From Trametes villosa (lineage: Eukaryota; Basidiomycota; Agaricomycetes; Polyporales; Polyporaceae), in assembly GCA_002964805.2 (NCBI GenBank), contig PUDQ02000001.1, forward strand, positions 5,852,001 through 5,916,000: a stretch of 64,000 bases of DNA. The letters are read 5' to 3'. Below the pieces are notes generated by a model that did not search any database, was not told the DNA's origin, and was given only the letters and a program-made list of their open reading frames with translations. A program made the position numbers and the translations under genes. Every line of letters starts with the position of its first letter. Position 1 is the stretch's first letter. Positions 57,146 through 64,000 of this stretch are shown piece by piece.

Positions 57146-58296
57146 ATGAAGAAACTCGCTGTCGAGCTGCTTACAGCTGTCTTTACCCTCGCCTGCACGG
57201 ATGGCGGGTTCACAGCTTGCTCGCTCTCCCTCGTGTGCAAGCACTTCCGCGAGGTGGCCTACCCGTTGCACTTCCACTCTGTCGCCCTTACTGGTGCCCC
57301 AGACAAATTGCACAAGTTCTTGACACGCCTGGAAGCCGAACGCAGCGCCCACGACGGCCAGGCCGCGCCCAAAGTGCGCCACATGTTCTTGCGGACGGAG
57401 TTCTTCGTGTACTCTCCGGAGAGGACGGCACCCGCTGGGGCCTCCGGCGGCGACGATCAAGCTCGTAGTCTGGGGAAGACGAGCTCGGAGGTTCATGACG
57501 CTGGGCGTCCGCGCACGCTAGACCAATACACTGATCTGGTGATGTCCGTCCTACTGGCTGTTGCGCCAACCCTCGAGACGCTTGTCTTCCTTCCGTTCCC
57601 TCTCCAGCCCGACATCGATCCAGACATCGACATCGTTTTCCCGAGTCTGCGCGAACTTACGCTCTCTACATCGCCTGAGAGATATGGGCACCCCTGTTCT
57701 CCCGGGCGGGGCCAAGCGTATCCGTCACTCGCTCGATTGCAGATACTCTCGGACACTGTGGGGGCAGTGGACTACTGGGCGTACAACGCCCCGAATCTAA
57801 CGCATTTGCGCGTCTCCAGCGTCGGCTTCCATGCGTTCCCGTCCCATGAAGCTCTCATCCACGGCAAGTCTCTCTAAATGATTTACATCCCAGCACGCGG
57901 CTAACACTCAGTGGCCCAGGAGAGTCTGAGAACGATGAGCCGCCTTTCAAGTCACTAGAGGTCGTGATATTTGAGCTCAGCTCTCCACCGCCACAGAGAT
58001 ATCACCGCGGGACACCTCTTGCTAGATACAAGCGCGTGGTTCGCCAGCTCTGGGAGGACCATGCCCGGGCGAAGGCGGCCGTGTACATCCTCCCTCCTAA
58101 ACCGAAGAACGCCGCCGCCGATCAAGTGGAGACAAGTAAACAGCGTAGGGGTAGCAGGGGAGAGTGGGAAGACCGTATCCAGGGCGGGATAGGCTGCTGG
58201 GCGGTCGACGAGAAGTATGCGCGCGGTGCGTACCCTGGAGACGAGACGCCGAGCTACCTAGCTCGGTGGTGGCCCGAACCTCAGCCAGAGGCTTGA
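57146..58296 (+). CDS. F-box-like protein, member 3 (tandem paralog) with a GC-AG intron
   Basis: Exons 57146-57863 and 57920-58296 give 364 aa. The second exon has exactly the same length (377 nt) as that of the paralog at 54765. The 56-nt intron starts GCAAGT and ends CCCAG, a classical GC-AG intron. No GT donor restores I-H-G|E-S-E-N-D-E-P-P. N-terminus M-K-K-L-A-V-E-L-L-T-A-V-F-T-L-A-C-T-D-G-G is nearly identical to member 2. Shared middle: L-E-T-L-V-F-L-P-F. C-terminus: Y-K-R-V-V-R-Q-L-W-E-D, V-Y-I-L-P-P, and R-I-Q-G-G-I-G-C-W-A-V. An in-frame ATG 78 bp upstream exists but lies outside the region of paralog similarity. Confidence 0.82.
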
Positions 58297-60225
58297 GGGC
58301 CTTGCTCGGCCCGGGTTAAGGACTCAAAGTGGAAGGTACGCCATTCCCCCACTAGTATCCCGCGCCGTAGTATTGCATTCCCGAAGCTGATGCACATACA
58401 AGGCCAGGCATACGTTTCCGGAACTACATACAAACCATATCCAAGACGCCTACGTCTATCAATGATCTTATTCACGCTCGCGGACGGGGATGCTAGCGGA
58501 CTTCGTAGTTAAGTATACATCTTTAGCAGAATGCGGCAGTGAAGCGCTGATTCTCGGGTTTCAAGCTATGCGTGGTTATGCATGTAGCCGACTGAACTGA
58601 TTATAGTACTCTGGTGAATGTTCCAGCCTGCTTAAGCAAGAATCACGTCGGGGCACCCCCATTGCGGCGTGTCTTGTTAAGCCACATCGCGGGCGCTCGG
58701 GTTGCGCTATAAATCCTAACCACCAGCGTGACTAGCTGTCCCGCATTGGCCGTTTGTGGGGAGATGCCAGTGTGTGTGTGAATGGTGGGGGCGCGTCAAT
58801 AGGTATACTTATACGGACAGTTGATCCAGGTTTGGCGCGTTCCTTATGCCACTTGTAGCGACCTAGTAGGTCCTACTAATAGATCATCAATTCATCAGTT
58901 GTAGTCTTCCTACGGGGCAACCGAGGTTTCCATGCGCTCGTGTCTTGCCAACCACCGTTCCAATTCTCCGAAGGTCGCTGCTGTCATGAGCTAGTCACTA
59001 TCGACAGCAAAGCAGCTGGCCCTCTTTCAACCTTTCAAAACTCCAAAGTGGAGCATCTTCGGTTTCCCGGACTTGCAGAAACTGCGTTCATATCACGGTC
59101 GGTTGCGGCCGTAGTGATCATCGCACAGTCGTATCAAGTTTGAGGCTGCCTATGGACATGCTCTCCTTGGGGACAAGCACAAGCAACACGTTTCAGTGCG
59201 AATACCACCCTTTTTTTGAAGGATCGGTGAGTAGCCGCTTTAGATCAGCTCCGAGAAAACGAACGACACCTAGACGACTTGACTGACATGAACTCAACAA
59301 AGAACTCCAGGCTTGAGTTCGTGGCCTCTGGTTCCTCGGACAGGCTATGAACGCTAGAGTCGGAGGTATCTCCCAAGCAATGTGTCTTTGGCCATTCCGC
59401 TTTACGTTCATCGGTGCGTGAAAGGAGGTATTACCACATCCTACGAAGAGCCTCAGAGAGACTCGGCGCCCGAACAACCTCCTGGTCTAGTATAACCGGG
59501 TTTGTGCCTACTTCTGCCTCAAGTCTTATGTCTTGGTGAGTCACATCTCGGTACACTGATGAAGCACGGAACAAAGCAGCTAACCAGTCTTTGTAACGGC
59601 AGTGGCGTCGCCTTTGAATGTCCATAGCCTCGATGGCCCTGACGTGAGTGCATATATAGCCATAGCGTTCAGTTATTGAGGCACGGTTATAGCGAAGGTG
59701 AGGTATTATCGACGCCTCTACCGCGGTCCACTATCCTGCACGGTACGGACCTCCCGCCGATACAACTGGCCTTCTCACATTATCGCGACGTCGATTGGAA
59801 GCCACTCACAAAACAAGCTGAGCAGCGGCGCCTTTATGGTGACAACCTGAAGGCCTGGCACATAATTCGAGCACCTGCGCGCGCCATGCAAACGCGCTGT
59901 GGATGTACTCCCAGCGTATCCTCGGACCGTCCTATAGTACGTGTTTATACTCAGAGTACCATCCCGCAGAAGCTAACATGCCCGGAAAACCCAGCTATCT
60001 TCTACTCTTTCAAGCCCTGGTATAGGGGGGACACAATGAGATCACAGCGGGGTGCGAATTGGTCCGTTAAGCCACAACCAAGTGTCTTAGCCGACCTGCG
60101 CCTAAAACACAACCATCGTCCCTCCACCGCGTCGAACCGCGAACACCATCCTTCCACTACACCGCATCGCGCCCCTTCGCAACTCCCTTCGCCTTCCCAA
60201 CCACTCAGCTATTACCCATCCCACC
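58297..60225. other. Intergenic, AT-richer
   Basis: About 1.9 kb, clearly richer in A+T than the genes, with TACATAC/TATACTTATA stretches. Short open frames (58940-59143 plus; 59431-59625 minus) show no family. The last 120 bp are CA/CT-rich and read as the leader of the gene at 60226. Confidence 0.5.
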
Positions 60226-60822
60226 ATGCCTTACTCCGACATGGAGCAGGGCTCGAACACTCAGAACGCCGAGTCGAGCGGCGAACAGTATGGCATGTGG
60301 GCGGCGCAAGCCACTCAGCCGCTAGCCTCGGGGGTCGCCCTCGATTACTCGAAGACGGACGGACAATCACAGGCCGAGAGAACGGAGGCGGCCACCGACG
60401 CGACGGCACCCTCGACGCTGGCTATGCATCGGGGAGTTGAGGCTAACGAGGCTTCATCGCACGCCGCGGACCCCGCTGGACATATGGAGTCTGTCATCAT
60501 CCCACAGTGGTGCCGCCGCTGCGGCAATTGGTACTTCGATGAGGAGAATGGACCCCAGGCCTGCTCCGTGCCGCACTCAGTGGCCCCTCTCGCGACGCGC
60601 CTCGCCGGCCAGAAGGCGACGTACCCAGGCCTGTACTTCCCTTGCTGCGGGACGCACCAGCTCGCAATCACCGGCCTAACGCTCTCTCAAAGTCTAACAT
60701 GCCCCGCGACGCCCCATATCCCCGCGCCGGTGCCTCGCGTGCACCGATTCGAGCCGGCTTCCTCGGGTCAGGAGGCCTTCGGGTGCTTCGACTCGACTGC
60801 GCCACCCTCAAACCATATGTAG
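60226..60822 (+). CDS. Small protein with a Cys/His zinc-binding-like motif, unknown function
   Basis: Single exon, 198 aa, ATG preceded by a CA-rich leader ending CCCACC. Residues 1-85 are Gln/Ala/Ser/Glu-rich and disordered. At about 94-147 stands P-Q-W-C-R-R-C-G-N-W-Y, then A-C-S-V-P-H-S, then G-L-Y-F-P-C-C-G-T-H. The spacing C-x2-C-x14-C-x3-H plus a terminal C-C-G resembles small eukaryotic treble-clef/zinc-ribbon modules with a CCG end. The C-terminal part after the motif is Pro/Ser-rich. Codon use is less GC-biased than neighbouring genes, so the model is moderately certain. No function is claimed. Confidence 0.55.
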   Translation: MPYSDMEQGSNTQNAESSGEQYGMWAAQATQPLASGVALDYSKTDGQSQAERTEAATDATAPSTLAMHRGVEANEASSHAADPAGHMESVIIPQWCRRCGNWYFDEENGPQACSVPHSVAPLATRLAGQKATYPGLYFPCCGTHQLAITGLTLSQSLTCPATPHIPAPVPRVHRFEPASSGQEAFGCFDSTAPPSNHM

Positions 60823-61604
60823 GACCTCGATGCCGGTCCAGCACAGTCCCCTCATGTCGCACTATCCTCATCACCCGACGACCCCTTCCCAGCACCGTTG
60901 TGGCTAAACGGGCGCCTGCATCTATCGCCGCCGCCAGCAGGCCGCGCAAACCCCCGGCCTCCGAACTCTCAGTGCATCCACGGGGATGCTAACGCGAGCG
61001 TGATGGCGCTGTTCATCACACCCTCCACTTCGCGATCTTCCCGACGCCTCCCAAGGTTGCACGGCACTCGCAAACGGCCTCGAGCCTCTGTAGGCCTCTG
61101 TCCCGGCTGCCGGGCTGGGCTGCGATGCTGCAGCAGCCGAAGGATTCTGTCTGTCCCGACCACCCCGACGAGGGGATGGTCGCTGTACTATACAGCTAAC
61201 ATTTGTATATCTTCCCGGGTTGGTACTGTATCGATATCTGTTTCCATCTATCTCGTTGTTGTAAATTCGATGTCGCATTAGGATCTATATTCTGAACCTT
61301 GAACACTCAAGCACAGCTATCACTTCGAGTTGTCCCGCCTCTTGTGGGCGCAACACTGAAGTTTTCGAACGAACTCTGCGTGTAGGGTATCCCCGACCCT
61401 GTATCGGGGTTGGTCGATTCGGCGCCGGTCCCAGAGTCTGCAATGGACTACCGGAGTATTGAGATGCACCATGCAATGCCCTTGTCAGCGAAGACATGCA
61501 GACCATTCAGAGTCCGGTCACATCCGGCCACACAACGCCCAACCTCGAAGTACTCAACGCTAGCCATGTTCCATTAGGTATTACATCCGCATTCAAGTTA
61601 TATC
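60823..61604. other. Convergent 3' intergenic region
   Basis: About 780 bp between the stop of the Cys-rich gene and the stop of the coiled-coil gene. Two short overlapping frames at 60.9-61.3 kb on opposite strands have no domain. Nothing else is seen. Confidence 0.5.
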
Positions 61605-64000
61605 TCATTCTACGTCCGAGTCTATGCCATCTCCCTCTTCCTCTCCGCCGCTCTCGTCGTTCTTCGGGCTGACCGTGGACGCCAACCTGCTCGAACTCGC
61701 GCTCGCCAACGACGTCCTCGAAGCACTCGCCCCCGCGCCCGCATGAACGCTCAAGCTCGACCCAAACGACGAGCTCCGCATGCCCAGCCCTAGCATGAAC
61801 ATCCCTGACGTCGTCCGCTGCCTCGGCCCCGCGCGCTGCGGGCCGCCCGCCCTCTGTGGGCTCAAGCCACCGTAGGTTGGGCTGCGCACGGGCGAGGGCA
61901 CGGCGATCCGCAGGCCAAGGTTCGCCAGCGGGTCCGTCGGGGACTCCACGGGGGAGTCACGCGGGCGGGTGAACGACGACGAGTGCCGGAGACGTGGCGA
62001 GGTCATGACGGACCCGAACGTAGGGGGCGCGGGGCTCGTCGAGCGCGGCGGGCTGAGGAAGCTCGGCGCCCAGCCGGCCCACTTGGGCGACGTCGACGTC
62101 GAGCTGCGCGAGGGGGAGAGCGCTGACTCGTCGGGCGGCGCGAGCGCGAGCTCGTGCAGCGTGCGCTTGATCGACGCGATGTCGTGCTCGAGGTCGTCGA
62201 GCTTCTGCGCGAACGCGTGTGTCGCCTTCTCGACGGCGCGGTCTGTGCCGTCTACGAACGCGGCGATCTCCTGAAGCATCGAGCCCGCGTCCGCGCTTCC
62301 CGTGTCGTCGGAGAGCGCTATGGCGCCCGGGATCGAGAGCAGTGCCTCGTACCCGCTCGCGATGCGCTCCTCGTCCGCGATGCGGATCTCGAGCTCCACC
62401 CGCGCGTCCTCATTGAAGTCTCCGAGGCGCTCGACCGCTTTCCGGAGTAGCGTATGCATGTCGGTGAAAGTCGCTGTTGTGGGTGGTGGGAGAGCGTCCA
62501 ACGACTTCTTGAGCTCCTTCAGGGCGAGATGGCAATCGCGGAAGCCGCGCTGGACGCTGTCGTAACGGTGTTTGATCTTCGCCAGGTCTGCCAGAAGGGA
62601 CGCTTCTTTGCTTGCTTCCGCTGGCTGGGCCGGTGACGCAGGTCCGGATGGTAAGGGTGAGAGTGAAGAGCCGTCAGTAGCTTCGAGCTGGAGGGGTGTC
62701 GGTGCAGCAGCTCTCGAACTTGCTCGAGGTGCAGCCGATGCGGAACTTGAAGGAACCAGTGGTGCATCCAGCAACTCTGGTGCGGATTGAGGGAACGGTA
62801 TAGGTGTAGGCTCCAGCAGAGGCGCGGGGTTTGGTGAGGTAACCGCGGGCCTGGATTCCGAGGGGAAAGGAACGGCCAGACTATCAGAAGGGTCTTCTAT
62901 GACGAGCCCAGGAACTGAAGGTGGGGGTTGTGGTACTTGTTCTTCGACTGTACGGGTATCAGAAGCTTGAAGTGTATCAGAGGTTATTGCCACGAGGCCA
63001 CCAACGTCGCTTGGGGTATCCGTCGGAGGCCCTGCCTGAGCGTTTGGCTGGCTGTCAGTTGTAGAGGTGGCGGAGGAAGACTCCGAGAGCCGCTCCGAGG
63101 CCTGCTCTTCTGAAGCATCTAGAGAAGGGACGATGACGATCTCGTCGATGGTGATGTCGGCGGAAGGAGCATCGCCTACATCGGCACCTGCCTGTGGTAG
63201 CCCAGCGGTAGGTGCGGAGGGTGGCGAGGTCCGCTCCAGCAGAGGAATCTCAGGGTTGATTATACTGACACGATGCGGGGTGGGTTGGGCAAGGGACTTC
63301 GTCTGATGCGCTAGAACATCCTCCGGATGCTCGGGTGTCTCCAAACGCGCCAGCTTCCGCTCCGTCTTCAGCCTGCGCACCGTCTCCTCCTGCAGTTCGT
63401 GCGTCAGGGACGAGACCGTGTCTTGTGCAAGGATGAGCCTCGCGACAGAGCCGCTAGGGCTCTCGTCATCCGCCGAGGGTTGGCTGTTCAGCGTCTCCAA
63501 CAAGCCCTCCGCCTCAAGAACCGCCCGAGCGAACGCGTCCCTCAGTGCCTCTGGATCCGGCTGGCCGTCGTCCGAACTGCTCAGCGACCGCTCAAGCGAT
63601 TCTCGCGTTCTGCGTATCCATCGACGAAGGCTCTCGGCGAGGTTCTCTTCCCGTCCAAGGAACGCTAGACGCAACGAAACCTCGCGTCGACGCCCAAACG
63701 CTTCCCGCGCAATGTCCTCCGTAAGCTCGTCCAACGCGGAACGTAATCGGTCGGACTCCGAACGCTCGTGTTTGAGCGCACGTTGGAGATGGGCGATTTC
63801 TGCGTTCAACGAGGCGAGCGTCGCACTATGACGCGTCCTAAGCGCGTCCATCGCTTTCTGGAGCGTGTCCGTGGATGTCTGAGAGAATTTCCTAGGGAAG
63901 AAGGCTTCAGAACGCCTTCCGTGAGATTGTATGCTGGAGAGACGAACATGTAGCGGGACACCATTTTGGCTGCCGTGGAGTCGTCCGCGCGGTACTTGTC
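61605..64000 (-). CDS. Large coiled-coil, Ser/Pro-rich protein, 5' end outside the window
   Basis: The visible exons are 61605-63891 and a piece from 63948 to the right edge, joined through a 56-nt intron as R-Y-M|K-F-S-Q-T-S (phase 2). About 780 residues are visible. The order is: a helical heptad-rich part (A-E-I-A-H-L-Q-R-A-L-K-H-E-R to R-E-E-N-L-A-E-S-L-R-R-W-I), a second short coil (L-T-H-E-L-Q-E-E-T-V-R-R-L-K), about 220 residues of Pro/Ser/Thr-rich linker, another helical region (K-H-R-Y-D-S-V-Q-R-G-F-R-D-C-H-L to L-E-I-R-I-A-D-E-E-R-I-A-S-G), then a Ser-rich phosphorylation-prone tail ending in an acidic D-S-D-V-E. This architecture suits a scaffold (cytoskeletal, Golgi or autophagy type), but I recognise no specific family from this part. 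The stop TGA at 61607-61605 could be bypassed if a small 3' intron exists. Confidence 0.75.
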   Translation of the reverse strand, partial: QVPRGRLHGSQNGVPLHVRLSSIQSHGRRSEAFFPRKFSQTSTDTLQKAMDALRTRHSATLASLNAEIAHLQRALKHERSESDRLRSALDELTEDIAREAFGRRREVSLRLAFLGREENLAESLRRWIRRTRESLERSLSSSDDGQPDPEALRDAFARAVLEAEGLLETLNSQPSADDESPSGSVARLILAQDTVSSLTHELQEETVRRLKTERKLARLETPEHPEDVLAHQTKSLAQPTPHRVSIINPEIPLLERTSPPSAPTAGLPQAGADVGDAPSADITIDEIVIVPSLDASEEQASERLSESSSATSTTDSQPNAQAGPPTDTPSDVGGLVAITSDTLQASDTRTVEEQVPQPPPSVPGLVIEDPSDSLAVPFPSESRPAVTSPNPAPLLEPTPIPFPQSAPELLDAPLVPSSSASAAPRASSRAAAPTPLQLEATDGSSLSPLPSGPASPAQPAEASKEASLLADLAKIKHRYDSVQRGFRDCHLALKELKKSLDALPPPTTATFTDMHTLLRKAVERLGDFNEDARVELEIRIADEERIASGYEALLSIPGAIALSDDTGSADAGSMLQEIAAFVDGTDRAVEKATHAFAQKLDDLEHDIASIKRTLHELALAPPDESALSPSRSSTSTSPKWAGWAPSFLSPPRSTSPAPPTFGSVMTSPRLRHSSSFTRPRDSPVESPTDPLANLGLRIAVPSPVRSPTYGGLSPQRAGGPQRAGPRQRTTSGMFMLGLGMRSSSFGSSLSVHAGAGASASRTSLASASSSRLASTVSPKNDESGGEEEGDGIDSDVE

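Noticed and set aside
1..64000. Secondary-metabolite cluster, CRISPR, phage or transposon system
   Set aside because: No polyketide or peptide synthetase, terpene cyclase, P450, repeat-spacer array, integrase, transposase or reverse transcriptase motif was seen. The two MDR genes are isolated from each other and from biosynthetic partners.

Overview
The window reads as nuclear DNA of a filamentous basidiomycete, most likely an Agaricomycete. Genes are GC-rich at third codon positions and split by many short introns, mostly about 45-80 nt GT-AG with CTRAY-like branch sites. The F-box/LRR and F-box-like families are of a type expanded in mushroom-forming fungi. No bacterial, viral, organellar or CRISPR signal was seen. 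A 5'-to-3' sum of exon lengths gives whole codon counts for most of the models below, which supports their junctions.

Layout. 0-5 kb: the 3' end of a SAPS-like gene (+), a mitochondrial-type fumarylacetoacetate hydrolase (-), an intron-containing tRNA-Ala(AGC) (+) and a small secreted single-pass membrane protein (+). 5-9.6 kb: ILV2, acetolactate synthase (+), convergent with TYR1, prephenate dehydrogenase (-). 10-18.1 kb: a WD40 protein resembling the Tfc6/Sfc6 subunit of TFIIIC (-), an MDR oxidoreductase (+) and an SLC44/CTL membrane protein (-). 18.6-26.1 kb: an F-box/LRR-like protein with a 515-nt intron (+), a type II membrane GT8 glycosyltransferase (-) and an AAAP amino-acid transporter (-). 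26.1-45.6 kb: about 18 kb with no recognisable gene, interrupted only by one Ser/His-rich orphan gene at 38.06-39.11 kb (+). 45.6-64 kb: an enoyl-reductase-type MDR protein (+), an F-box-like gene (-), cytosolic glutamyl-tRNA synthetase (-), a metallophosphoesterase (+), two tandem F-box-like paralogs (+), a small Cys-rich protein (+) and a large coiled-coil protein running off the right edge (-).

Functional context. The window is mostly dispersed housekeeping genes rather than a pathway cluster. ILV2 (branched-chain), TYR1 (tyrosine), GUS1 (Glu-tRNA) and the FAH gene each have a TGACTC core close upstream of the start, which suggests general amino-acid control by a Gcn4/Cpc1-type factor. The three short F-box-like genes at 47-58 kb share a domain layout and a conserved C-terminal G-x-G-C-W motif and look like a local birth-and-death family. 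I did not find a convincing new multi-gene system. The strongest oddities are the two gene deserts around an orphan gene, intron divergence between the tandem F-box paralogs, and a one-base splicing problem in the 45.6-kb MDR gene.
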